Part shown: one piece after another, positions 12,882 through 20,189 of the stretch
How positions within the stretch are numbered: position 1 is the stretch's first letter
Layout: each line of letters opens with the position of its first letter
DNA from: Acetobacter sp. 46_36
GTDB lineage: Bacteria > Pseudomonadota > Alphaproteobacteria > RF32 > CAG-239
NCBI GenBank assembly: GCA_001917135.1
Contig: MNTT01000011.1
Location: 1 to 20,194, forward strand
Length of the DNA stretch: 20,194 nt
Reading direction: 5' to 3'
Translations under genes and position numbers: made by a program
The notes under the pieces: generated by a model
Seen by the model: the letters and a program-made list of their open reading frames with translations, nothing else
Told to the model about the DNA's origin: nothing
Databases searched by the model: none

Positions 12882-14852
12882 ATGATGGAAACCTCAACCC
12901 TGCACAATATGGCCAATGCTATCCGCTTTTTGTCGGCAGATGCCATAAACCAAGCCAATTCGGGGCATCCGGGAATGCCCTTGGGAATGGCTGATGTGGC
13001 GACGGTCTTGTTTGCGGAATATATCAAACTGAATCCGGAGGCGCCGAAATGGTTTGACCGCGACCGTTTTGTCCTGTCCGCCGGGCATGGGTCTATGCTG
13101 CTGTATTCTCTGCTGTGGTTGACGGGATATAAAGATATTTCGCTTGAGGATATCAAAAATTTCCGCCAGTTTGGTTCCAAAACCGCAGGACATCCCGAAT
13201 ACGGGCATCTGGACGGGATTGATATGACCACCGGGCCGTTGGGGCAGGGGATATCTTCGGCTGTCGGTATGGCTCTTGCCGAAAGGATGATTAATGCCCG
13301 CTTCGGAGACGATTTATGCTGCCATTATACTTACGTCATTGCCGGAGATGGCTGCCTGATGGAAGGAATCTCCGAAGAAGCCGCATCGCTTGCCGGACAT
13401 TTGCGGCTGAATAGGCTAATTGTTTTCTGGGATAACAATAACATCACCATCGACGGTACGGTAGATAAGTCCAGCTCCACTGACCAGCTGTTGCGTTTTC
13501 AGGCAATGGGCTGGAATACCATTAGCATTGACGGACATGATTATATCGCTATCAGACAGGCGATAGCCAAAGCACAGCAGTCGGACAAGCCGACACTGAT
13601 AGCTTGCAAAACGACCATCGGCTTTGGCGCGCCGTCCAAATGCGGAACGTCCAAATGCCACGGCTCGCCGCTCGGCGCCGAGGAAACCGCAGCAATGCGC
13701 AATGCTTTGGGCTGGAAGTGGAAACCGTTTGAAATCCCGGCGGAAATACTGGATAATTGGCGTCAGACACAGAGGCGCAGCTTGCCTGCATATAACCGGT
13801 GGGTGGAAAAAGCCTCTGCAGCCGGTTCCGAATTCCGCGATTTTATCGCCAATCGTCTGCCGCGCGGCTGGGATACGGCTCTTAATGCCCTAAAAGAACA
13901 GGCAATCGCCGAAAAGACAAAAGTTGCCACGCGCAAGGCTTCGGAAATGTGTCTGAAAGCGATTGTGCCGCATGTTCCGGAAATCGTCGGCGGGTCGGCA
14001 GATTTGGCAGCCTCTAATCTTACGTTTGTTGAAGGGCTGAAAACCGTAACCGGAAACGATTATTGCGGCAATAATATTATGTACGGGATTCGCGAGCATG
14101 CTATGGGCGCGGTAATGAATGGCATGGCACTGCATGGCGGCGTAATCCCGTATGGCGGAACTTTTTTCGTCTTCTCGGACTATATGCGTCCGTCCATGCG
14201 TTTGGCGGCTCTGATGGGAATTCGCGTGATATATGTTTTGACGCACGATTCTATCGGCGTCGGAGAAGACGGGCCGACGCACCAGCCGGTTGAACATCTG
14301 GCTTCATACCGGGCTATGCCGAATATTCTGACCTTCCGTCCTTGTGATGTTATTGAAACGGCCGAAGCTTGGCAGACAGCGTTGACAGAAGAGCGTCGTC
14401 CGAGTATTCTGGCTCTGTCGCGCCAGGGATTGCCCCTGTTGCGAACCTCTGCGGATAAAAACTTGACGGCCAAAGGTGCTTATGTGATTTCTCCGGCTGT
14501 CGGAACGCGGCAGGCTACAGTGATAGCGACCGGTTCCGAAGTGTCAATAGCGGTGGAGGCACAGAAATTGCTCGCCGGCGAAGGGATTGATATTGCGGTC
14601 GTCTCTATGCCCTGTATGGAATTATTTGAGGAACAGAGCCTGAATTATCAGCTGGAAGTTTTGGGAAGAGCTCCGGTCATTAGCTTTGAAGCCGGAACAA
14701 CTTTCGGATGGAACCGTTTTGCTCAAAAAACGATTGGGCTGGATTCCTTTGGCGCGTCCGGTCCGGCAGGAGAATTGTATGGGCATTTCGGCCTGACGGC
14801 AGAAACTTTGGCAGATGAAGTGAAAGATTTTATTTTTGGGAAAACAATATAA
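12882..14852 (+). CDS. tkt: Transketolase
   Basis: The 656-residue thiamine-diphosphate enzyme transfers two-carbon units in the non-oxidative pentose phosphate pathway. Landmarks include SGHPGMPLGMAD (27-38), HGSMLLYSLLW (69-79), the ThDP motif starting GDGCLMEG (155-162), the catalytic Glu405 of YGIREHAMGAVMNG, and a C-terminal transketolase domain. Length is normal (about 660). I choose the ATG at 12882, preceded by GAAGGAG that overlaps the stop region of the methyltransferase gene 4 bp upstream; the frame is open further 5' but that part is the end of the upstream gene. A terminator follows at 14908. Confidence 0.97.
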   Translation: MMETSTLHNMANAIRFLSADAINQANSGHPGMPLGMADVATVLFAEYIKLNPEAPKWFDRDRFVLSAGHGSMLLYSLLWLTGYKDISLEDIKNFRQFGSKTAGHPEYGHLDGIDMTTGPLGQGISSAVGMALAERMINARFGDDLCCHYTYVIAGDGCLMEGISEEAASLAGHLRLNRLIVFWDNNNITIDGTVDKSSSTDQLLRFQAMGWNTISIDGHDYIAIRQAIAKAQQSDKPTLIACKTTIGFGAPSKCGTSKCHGSPLGAEETAAMRNALGWKWKPFEIPAEILDNWRQTQRRSLPAYNRWVEKASAAGSEFRDFIANRLPRGWDTALNALKEQAIAEKTKVATRKASEMCLKAIVPHVPEIVGGSADLAASNLTFVEGLKTVTGNDYCGNNIMYGIREHAMGAVMNGMALHGGVIPYGGTFFVFSDYMRPSMRLAALMGIRVIYVLTHDSIGVGEDGPTHQPVEHLASYRAMPNILTFRPCDVIETAEAWQTALTEERRPSILALSRQGLPLLRTSADKNLTAKGAYVISPAVGTRQATVIATGSEVSIAVEAQKLLAGEGIDIAVVSMPCMELFEEQSLNYQLEVLGRAPVISFEAGTTFGWNRFAQKTIGLDSFGASGPAGELYGHFGLTAETLADEVKDFIFGKTI

Positions 14853-14907
14853 CCGGGCTGCAAAGGCATTTTAAAAAGCATCTGGTTTTATAAAGGTGTA
14901 TAAAAGT

Positions 14908-14944
14908 AGAAGGCGGAAAAATTCTTCTGCCTTCTAAAGTTTTT
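14908..14944 (+). terminator. Intrinsic terminator after transketolase
   Basis: AGAAGGCGGAA (14908-14918) pairs with TTCTGCCTTCT (14925-14935), 11 bp with one G-U, followed by AAAGTTTTT. It sits between convergent genes and ends the plus-strand transcript. The opposite strand lacks a good T tract. Confidence 0.7.
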
Positions 14945-14973
14945 CTGCCACAATAGATGAAAAATCATGTCTT

Positions 14974-15870
14974 TTAATTGAACGTATATAGTTCCCCGGT
15001 TTTAAAATCCTTGTATAAAATTCCTGCATTGTTACGGATGTTCGGGTCAGCACCAAATTTTAGCAATAAATCTATTGCTTCTCTGTTGCTGGCAAAATTG
15101 GCTACAAATAACGGTGTATTTCCTTGAAAATCGCGGATATTTGGATTGGCCCCTTTTTCCAAAAAATATTTTAACAATATCGGTTTTTCATTTTGAGGAA
15201 CCTGTGCCGCAAAGTGCAGCGGCGCAACTTCGTTGGATTTTTTATTAATGTCGGCACCATGCTGCAGCAATATATCGGCAATTTTTATATAATAGGGTTC
15301 AATTTTCTTCATTTCTTCTTGAAAAATCTGGCGAATTTCGGCTTTCGTTTGTTCTCTTTCCCCGGGGGATGTATCTTTGCATATTTTAGCCACTCCGTTA
15401 ACATGACACATATCTGTGGAATAATCTATATTCAGCGTTATTGTTTCCATATAGGCTTTTTCCATTTTCCGTGCCATATAGGGAATGCCTGTCAATGTTG
15501 CCAGAGGCGTTAATCCGCAGGTTGCCAAATTCACATCGGCGCCGGCATCAATAAGTATACTTATTTTTTCTAATGTATCTTCCGGGGTTGCCGCCGGGTC
15601 TTGGCTGGCTATAAGGCTCTGTATAGCTTTGTTCAGCAATGTGGAGCATCCATAATCAATATTCGGATCTATGTTTTTGCTCAAAAGTTCCTTTAGCCGT
15701 TGGGGTGGTTCGTTTAGCAAAATATTTTTAATTTCCTCGTCATCCACAGATGTATTATGAATATTCTGTTCCTGAGCAAAAATCTCATCTAGTGCATGAG
15801 CAGGGAAAACTGAAGTATATGATGCAATATACAACAAAACAGCCATACTTGTTTTAGCAAATTTTTTCAT
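14974..15870 (-). CDS. Secreted ankyrin-repeat protein
   Basis: The 298-residue product begins with a Sec signal peptide (MKKFAKTSMAVLLYIA region, probable cleavage after AHA at residue 26). Ankyrin repeats are visible as LLxxGADxN units: ILIDAGADVN (105-114), ILLQHGADIN (200-209), YFLEKGANPN (235-244) and LLLKFGADPN (268-277), with TPL motifs between. A charged insertion (about 135-195) separates the first repeat from the last three. A periplasmic or secreted ankyrin protein should bind a protein partner, which cannot be named. Ankyrin proteins are frequent in host-associated Alphaproteobacteria. AGAAAGGA precedes the ATG at 15870. The neighbour upstream on the same strand is a secreted transglutaminase-like gene 61 bp away. 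Confidence 0.85.
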   Translation of the reverse strand: MKKFAKTSMAVLLYIASYTSVFPAHALDEIFAQEQNIHNTSVDDEEIKNILLNEPPQRLKELLSKNIDPNIDYGCSTLLNKAIQSLIASQDPAATPEDTLEKISILIDAGADVNLATCGLTPLATLTGIPYMARKMEKAYMETITLNIDYSTDMCHVNGVAKICKDTSPGEREQTKAEIRQIFQEEMKKIEPYYIKIADILLQHGADINKKSNEVAPLHFAAQVPQNEKPILLKYFLEKGANPNIRDFQGNTPLFVANFASNREAIDLLLKFGADPNIRNNAGILYKDFKTGELYTFN

Positions 15871-15931
15871 ACTAAAAATCCTTTCTGTTTAAAGACATAA
15901 AAAATTATTGCCAGACTATACAGGTTGTTTT

Positions 15932-16639
15932 TTACCGCTCCCTGTGAACTTGCCCGTGTGTACGCTTTTCGTCCTGATAAGAAAAGTCAAAATAATAATC
16001 GTTGACACTGGACTTCATGCTTTGAGTTTTATTGTCCTTTCGAAGCTGTCGCAATGCCCGGTTGCGTTTTGCCGAATTGGGGTAGGCGTCTGCTCCGAGC
16101 GTTCCGCCTGCCATAAAAGTCGGGTCGACATATATTTTGGAGCCTTTATAATAAAAGTAATTCCATGCATGGGCGTTATTTTTGCGGACAGCCGGAGAAA
16201 AAGCAGTTTGTGCCGGATAAGCATAGCCGTAAATAACCCGCGCAGTTACTCCGGCTTTCCGGCACATCGCCGTAAACAGGTTGGCGTAGTCTATACAAAT
16301 TCCGGTGCGGGAACGCAACAGCTTTGCCGGTGTCTGTTTCTGATATCCTTTGCGCAGATATGTGTCTTTGTTGTCCGTTCCGCTGTAGAGGAAATCGTCG
16401 TAATATATTCGGCTGGCAATCCAGTAGGCAATGGCTTTGGCCTTATCATAATCATCGTTAAAGGGTTTGGTCAGGTAGCGAACCAGCGGGGCTATATTAT
16501 TTTCAACATTGCGCGGCGTGTTGTCCACATAGCTTTTTATTTGTGCAGAGGTATATCTCCTGACATTGGCGGCATGGCAACAGAAAGTAGTCAGGCAAAA
16601 TATCACGGAAAAAATAAGCAACGATAACCTTTTTATCAT
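15932..16639 (-). CDS. Secreted transglutaminase-like cysteine protein
   Basis: The 235-residue product has a signal peptide (about residues 1-23, ending FCCHA) and a transglutaminase-like core with the full catalytic triad: Cys115 in RTGICIDYANL, His157 in NNAHAWNYF and Asp172 in YVDPTF. Bacterial members of this superfamily are mostly papain-like proteases or peptidoglycan- or protein-processing enzymes rather than true transglutaminases. Substrate is unknown. I choose the ATG at 16639, which has AGGAGG 7 nt upstream; a GTG two codons earlier would overlap too closely with that site. The C-terminal tail is basic and low in structure. It is divergent from rplM. Confidence 0.85.
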   Translation of the reverse strand: MIKRLSLLIFSVIFCLTTFCCHAANVRRYTSAQIKSYVDNTPRNVENNIAPLVRYLTKPFNDDYDKAKAIAYWIASRIYYDDFLYSGTDNKDTYLRKGYQKQTPAKLLRSRTGICIDYANLFTAMCRKAGVTARVIYGYAYPAQTAFSPAVRKNNAHAWNYFYYKGSKIYVDPTFMAGGTLGADAYPNSAKRNRALRQLRKDNKTQSMKSSVNDYYFDFSYQDEKRTHGQVHRER

Positions 16640-16779
16640 CAGCACTCCTCCTGAACTGCTATAATAAAACCGATATGATTAAATTTTGTTTAAATGCAAA
16701 AATAATTAAAAACAATGTGTTAAAAAACGGTAATATTGTACCTTAAACTAACATGTTGAAAATATGATAAATTTTTGTG

Positions 16780-16807
16780 TTGACAAATGCATATTTATCT
16801 CTATATT
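16780..16807 (+). promoter_or_regulatory. Promoter of rplM-rpsI
   Basis: A perfect -35 TTGACA (16780-16785), a 16-bp spacer and a -10 TATATT (16802-16807) predict a start near 16814, leaving a leader of about 38 nt. That is too short for an elaborate autoregulatory leader. Confidence 0.7.
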
Positions 16808-16851
16808 AAACACCGAATTTAACCTGAATTTTTAGAAAAGAGACCAATAAG

Positions 16852-17319
16852 ATGAATACATACGCAACCAAGCCGTCTGATATTACAAGAAAATGGTACG
16901 TTGTTGACGCAACTGACGTCGTATTGGGCCGTCTGGCCGCTCAGGTCGCAAAATTGCTGCGCGGCAAGCATAAGCCTTATTTCACGCCGAATTTGGATTG
17001 TGGCGATTACGTTGTTGTTATTAACGCCGATAAAGTAAAGCTGACCGGCAAAAAATTGACTGATAAAAAATATTATAAGCATACTGGCTGGATTGGCGGT
17101 ATCAAAGAAACGACCGCAGGCAAAATTTTGAACGGACGTTTCCCTGAAAGAGTTGTCGAGAAAGCTGTAGAACGCATGATTTCCCGTAATCCGATGGGAC
17201 GTCAGCAAATGACAAAATTGAAAGTATATGCCGGTGAAAATCATCCGCATACTGCTCAAAATCCTGAAGTTTTTGATATTGCATCAATGAACGAAAAGAA
17301 CAAAAGGAGTGAACTGTAA
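16852..17319 (+). CDS. rplM: 50S ribosomal protein L13
   Basis: The 155-residue product shows the L13 pattern throughout: KWYVVDATDVVLGRLAAQVA (14-33), LRGKHKPYFTPNLDCGDYVV, KYYKHTGWIGG and the family-specific AVERMISRNPMGR. It is an early-assembly 50S protein. The gene overlaps rpsI by one base (TAATG), the usual translational coupling of this pair. Confidence 0.98.
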   Translation: MNTYATKPSDITRKWYVVDATDVVLGRLAAQVAKLLRGKHKPYFTPNLDCGDYVVVINADKVKLTGKKLTDKKYYKHTGWIGGIKETTAGKILNGRFPERVVEKAVERMISRNPMGRQQMTKLKVYAGENHPHTAQNPEVFDIASMNEKNKRSEL

Positions 17320-17804
17320 TGGCTAATAAAAAAATTGAATCTTTAACCGAAATTAAAGAAGCTGTTGCAGCGACCTCTGCTGTTGCTGAAACAAAACGCA
17401 AACCCTCGCGCGATAAGCAGGGGCGCTCTTATGCAACAGGTAAGAGAAAGAATGCTGTTGCCCGCGTATGGATTATGCCGGGTAAAGGCAATATCACCAT
17501 CAATGAAAAGCCGGTTGACACATATTTTGCCCGTCCGGTTTTGAAGATGATTATCAATCAGCCGTTTGAAATCACCAATCGTGAAAACGAATTTGACGTT
17601 GTTTGCACAGTGCAGGGCGGTGGTTTGTCCGGTCAGGCTGGAGCTATTAAACATGGTATCTCCAAGGCTCTGAACGAATATGAGCCGGAACTGCGTTCTG
17701 TTTTGAAACAGGCAGGTTTCCTGACACGTGATGACCGTGTTGTTGAACGTAAGAAATATGGCCGCGCCAAAGCTCGCCGTTCTTATCAGTTCTCCAAACG
17801 CTAA
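17319..17804 (+). CDS. rpsI: 30S ribosomal protein S9
   Basis: The 161-residue product has the S9 core (YATGKRKNAVARVWIMPGKG, GGGLSGQAGAIKHGISKAL, LKQAGFLTRDDRVVERKKYG) and the invariant basic C-terminal tail ending RRSYQFSKR that reaches the P-site tRNA. The N-terminal 35 residues are an extension common in Alphaproteobacteria. GGAGTG before the ATG and the one-base overlap with rplM define the start. Confidence 0.98.
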   Translation: MANKKIESLTEIKEAVAATSAVAETKRKPSRDKQGRSYATGKRKNAVARVWIMPGKGNITINEKPVDTYFARPVLKMIINQPFEITNRENEFDVVCTVQGGGLSGQAGAIKHGISKALNEYEPELRSVLKQAGFLTRDDRVVERKKYGRAKARRSYQFSKR

Positions 17805-17830
17805 TTGGTGTGTGGGATTGTATCTCCTGA

Positions 17831-17853
17831 GGCTGCGGAAACGCAGCCTTTTT
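17831..17853 (+). terminator. Intrinsic terminator of the rplM-rpsI operon
   Basis: GGCTGCG (17831-17837) pairs perfectly with CGCAGCC (17842-17848) around a GAAA tetraloop, followed by TTTTT. It insulates the ribosomal operon from the downstream retroelement. Confidence 0.92.
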
Positions 17854-17961
17854 ATATTGCAATGTTTTTTTTGATATTCACAGAAGAGGATAAAAAACTT
17901 GACTTTATAAAATTGGCGAGTCACTCTTTTTGCAGAAAGTATCCAAAGTTAAAGGCCGATT

Positions 17962-18558
17962 ATGAAAAACAGTCATATAAGCAGGAACCGGCAGTTGAAT
18001 ATCCCGATAACCGTGAAAAATGAAGTCGGGATGATTAATACGGTTGCTGACAGGGTGGCTGCTGATGAAGCACATGCTACGGCGCATGACCGGAAGTTGA
18101 ACCGGGAGGTTTCCCGGCAAAAGGCTGAAACGGAAGATGCCGAATGGAAACGAATATCCAAAATTCCTGAATCTTCCAGTGATTTAATCGTTATTACAAA
18201 AGTTAAAAAGCTCGGCGCTTATGTAATAGCCGCAACAGAAAAATCGCCGGCAAAATATCGCGGAGTATTTGTTAACCGAATGCAGAATTATTGTTTGGAT
18301 GCGCTTCAGGATATGCTGAATGCCAACTTTATCCGTCCGGCCGATGCAGAAAACCGCCGTCTGCGGGCACAATACCAGACTGATGCCCTAATCAAATTGA
18401 AGATGCTTGCTTATGTGGCAATGGTTGCGCAAAATGCCGGCTGTATTTTGTTGCGTCAGTATAAGCAGATATCGCTGCAGATTGGCGAAACGGTAAATCT
18501 GTTGTCTGCGTGGAAAAAAAGCGACGAAGAAAAATGGAAACGAACACAAGAGGTGTAA
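17962..18558 (+). CDS. DGR accessory variability determinant (Avd-like four-helix bundle)
   Basis: The 198-residue product has a C-terminal domain (about 74-192) with the helical pattern of DGR Avd-type four-helix bundle proteins: VKKLGAYVIAATEKSPAKYR, a conserved NRMQNYCLDALQDMLNAN helix, Arg-rich connectors, the QYKQIS helix and the closing LLSAWKKSDEEKWKR. Avd forms a basic oligomer that binds the reverse transcriptase and the template RNA and is required for mutagenic retrohoming. The N-terminal 70 residues are an extra charged, probably helical segment; an internal Met24 could be an alternative start but the ATG at 17962 is preceded by AAAGG. Assignment rests on the pattern plus the adjacent template repeat and DGR-type RT. 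The gene follows the rpsI terminator after about 110 bp; I could not fix its promoter. Confidence 0.8.
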   Translation: MKNSHISRNRQLNIPITVKNEVGMINTVADRVAADEAHATAHDRKLNREVSRQKAETEDAEWKRISKIPESSSDLIVITKVKKLGAYVIAATEKSPAKYRGVFVNRMQNYCLDALQDMLNANFIRPADAENRRLRAQYQTDALIKLKMLAYVAMVAQNAGCILLRQYKQISLQIGETVNLLSAWKKSDEEKWKRTQEV

Positions 18559-18583
18559 AGAAAGATTTGATAACACATACGGA

Positions 18584-18605
18584 ATTTGCGGTATCAGCCG
18601 CAAAT
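18584..18605 (+). other. Perfect hairpin between avd and the template repeat
   Basis: ATTTGCGG (18584-18591) pairs perfectly with CCGCAAAT (18598-18605) around TATCAG. There is no T tract, so it is more likely a structural or processing element at the 5' side of the template RNA than a terminator. Confidence 0.6.
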
Positions 18606-18631
18606 AAGGGAAAACTTATAAAAGAGCTTTA

Positions 18632-18751
18632 GCCTGGTCGGCGTCTTCCAACAAAAATGAAAACGTCCGCACCGTCAACTAAAACGGCGACAAGAACAAC
18701 AATAACCCTAACAAACGAAAAGCCGCCGGGTGTCCCGATTTATCCTTGAAG
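18632..18751 (+). repeat. DGR template repeat (TR), non-coding
   Basis: Between the avd-like gene and the RT lies an adenine-dense segment. In the frame beginning GCC TGG at 18632 it would read AWSASSN, then an Asn-rich core NVRTVN-stop-NGDKNNNNPN, then an invariant-looking GCPDLSL. Of 72 nt at 18650-18721, 38 are A and 6 are T, and ten of 24 codons are AAC or AAT. This is the known signature of DGR templates, where A residues are copied to random bases and AAC codons diversify without creating stops. The C-terminal PDLSL resembles the conserved tail of C-type-lectin-like variable repeats. An in-frame TAA at 18680-18682 shows the template itself is not translated as such. Exact edges cannot be set without the variable repeat. 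Confidence 0.85.
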
Positions 18752-18806
18752 AGAAACATTGCTGTGTCTGGCAAAGCCGCAGGTTTCTGAAAAACAAACC
18801 CGAAAA

Positions 18807-18958
18807 ACGGAATTTAGGAAAATTCCGTCCGCGTTCAGGATAAAGGAAGTTTTCTCTTTTCCCGTCCGTCCGGTCTTTTCAGGGCGGCGGGAAGAAACAA
18901 AAACGGCGCCGCCGCAAATAATGTGAGTTATTGCGGTAGCAAATGCCGGCGCTGTTTT
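18807..18958 (+). ncRNA. Structured spacer of the DGR template RNA
   Basis: Three consecutive hairpins follow the template. ACGGAATTT (18807-18815) pairs perfectly with AAATTCCGT (18820-18828). A stem TTTCCCG-CCG / CGGCGGGAA lies around 18858-18893. A long compound stem has AAAACGGCGCC (18900-18910) pairing with GGCGCTGTTTT (18948-18958) and, inside it, CCGCAA-TAA (912-921) pairing with TTATTGCGG (928-936). In the studied phage DGR the region 3' of the template primes cDNA synthesis and binds Avd and RT, so a similar role is plausible here. Confidence 0.55.
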
Positions 18959-18960
18959 AT

Positions 18961-19020
18961 GAAATGCCACATACGCCGACGCATAGGGGCTTTGGCGTGT
19001 TATCGGGCATTTCTTTTTTT
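18961..19020 (+). terminator. Terminator-like hairpin between template RNA and RT gene
   Basis: GAAATGCC (18961-18968) pairs perfectly with GGCATTTC (19006-19013), with an inner stem ATACGCC/GGCGTGT (18971-18977 with 18994-19000), followed by seven T. It ends 17 nt before the RT start. It could stop most template transcripts and leave a little read-through for RT expression, or be only part of the spacer fold. Confidence 0.5.
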
Positions 19021-19037
19021 ATGTAAAAGGAAAAACA

Positions 19038-20096
19038 ATGCAGGTAAAGGAGATATTTACGTTTGAAAATCTGCTCGAAGCGCACAAAATGTGCCGTCGG
19101 AGCAAACAACATAAACGCGGCACTATATTATTTGAAATAGCGCTGGGAGTAAACCTTTGCAAACTGGCTAAAGAATTGGCCGATAAAACCTATAAGCTGG
19201 GAAAATACAGGTTTTTTGAAATTTATGACCCCAAACGGCGCCTGATAGAAGCGTTGCCGTATAAGGACCGGGTCGTATTGATGTGCTTTTGCCGTAACGT
19301 TTTGGAACCGGTTTTAGAGCGCCGTCTGATTTATGACAATGCGGCCTCGCGTATCGGCAAGGGAACAGACTTTGCCATAACGCGCCTGCATGGCTTTATG
19401 CACCGGATGTTTATTAACGGCGGTAGCGAAGGATATTTTCTGAAATGCGACATAGCCAAATATTTTCAGAATATCAATCATGATATTCTCTTGAAAAAGC
19501 TGAAACGCTGCGGTTTTTCTGAAGACGAAATGTGGTTTATGAATCAGGTCATCCGGTCGCATCCGGAGCAGGGGCTGCCGCTCGGCAACCAGACCAGCCA
19601 ATGGTTTGCCCTGTTGTATCTGGATGAAGTTGACCGCCTGATAAAAGAAAAGCTGCGCGCTCCGTATTATATTCGCTATATGGATGATTTCGTATTGTTA
19701 AGTGAAAGTAAGGAGTTTTTACAGAAATGCCGGGCGGAAATACAAAAGGTCTGTGCCGAAAAGCTGAAACTTTCTCTGAATAACAAAACGCAAATCGGCA
19801 AAATCAAAAACGGTGTAGACTTTCTCGGATTTAATCATAAACTTACCGTTTCGGGAAAAATCGTCAAATCCCTGCGGGCATCGGCCAAGATTAGGCAGCG
19901 TCAGTATCTGAAAACAATGGCTCATTATTATCGCTGCGGCGTGCTGGATGAAGAATATCTGAATGTTCGCCTTAACGCATACAAAGCGCATCTTGCCGGT
20001 ACCGGGAGTTTTAAATTTATCCGTAATAAGATACAAACCTTAATAAGTTCGGTGAAGAAAATGTCCGGGAAATCTTCGTTTTTTTCTCACAAATAG
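19038..20096 (+). CDS. DGR reverse transcriptase
   Basis: The 352-residue product is a retroelement reverse transcriptase. Motifs in order: ALPYKDRVVLMCFCRNVLEPVLERR (about 72-96), motif with the first catalytic Asp in KCDIAKYFQNI (136-146, Asp138), motif LPLGNQTSQWFALLYL (180-195), the catalytic YMDD (214-217), and the thumb-side KTQIGKIKNGVDFLGF (250-265). The sequence GNQTSQ in place of the QGxxxSP of group II intron and retroviral-type enzymes is the diagnostic DGR variant. There is no maturase or endonuclease domain and length matches DGR RTs (300-400 aa). In a DGR the enzyme copies the template RNA while misreading adenines, and the cDNA replaces the variable repeat of a target gene. 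AAAAGGA precedes the ATG. It follows avd and the template on the same strand. Confidence 0.93.
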   Translation: MQVKEIFTFENLLEAHKMCRRSKQHKRGTILFEIALGVNLCKLAKELADKTYKLGKYRFFEIYDPKRRLIEALPYKDRVVLMCFCRNVLEPVLERRLIYDNAASRIGKGTDFAITRLHGFMHRMFINGGSEGYFLKCDIAKYFQNINHDILLKKLKRCGFSEDEMWFMNQVIRSHPEQGLPLGNQTSQWFALLYLDEVDRLIKEKLRAPYYIRYMDDFVLLSESKEFLQKCRAEIQKVCAEKLKLSLNNKTQIGKIKNGVDFLGFNHKLTVSGKIVKSLRASAKIRQRQYLKTMAHYYRCGVLDEEYLNVRLNAYKAHLAGTGSFKFIRNKIQTLISSVKKMSGKSSFFSHK

Positions 20097-20147
20097 CTTG
20101 CCAAGGGATTAAAAATATGGTAAATTGTTCTATATAAGGCGTAAAAG

Positions 20148-20163
20148 GCGGCCGTAAAGCCGC
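20148..20163 (+). other. Small hairpin after the RT gene
   Basis: GCGGC (20148-20152) pairs with GCCGC (20159-20163) around CGTAAA. No T tract follows. It lies in the leader of the next possible gene. Confidence 0.35.
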
Positions 20164-20189
20164 ATATAACAAGGTCAAAAGAGGCGAAA

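Noticed and set aside
12323..13231. 302-codon minus-strand frame across the methyltransferase-transketolase junction
   Set aside because: Antisense to two well-supported enzymes; product unlike any family and no start signal.
15908..16627. 239-codon plus-strand frame
   Set aside because: Antisense to the transglutaminase-like gene, which has a signal peptide, a catalytic triad and a strong ribosome binding site.
18740..18970. Minus-strand 76-codon frame opposite the DGR spacer
   Set aside because: No ribosome binding site; the region is better explained as structured template RNA.
19038..20096. Group II intron or retron reverse transcriptase
   Set aside because: No maturase or endonuclease domain, GNQTSQ replaces the group II-type motif, and an adenine-rich template with an Avd-like gene lies directly upstream.
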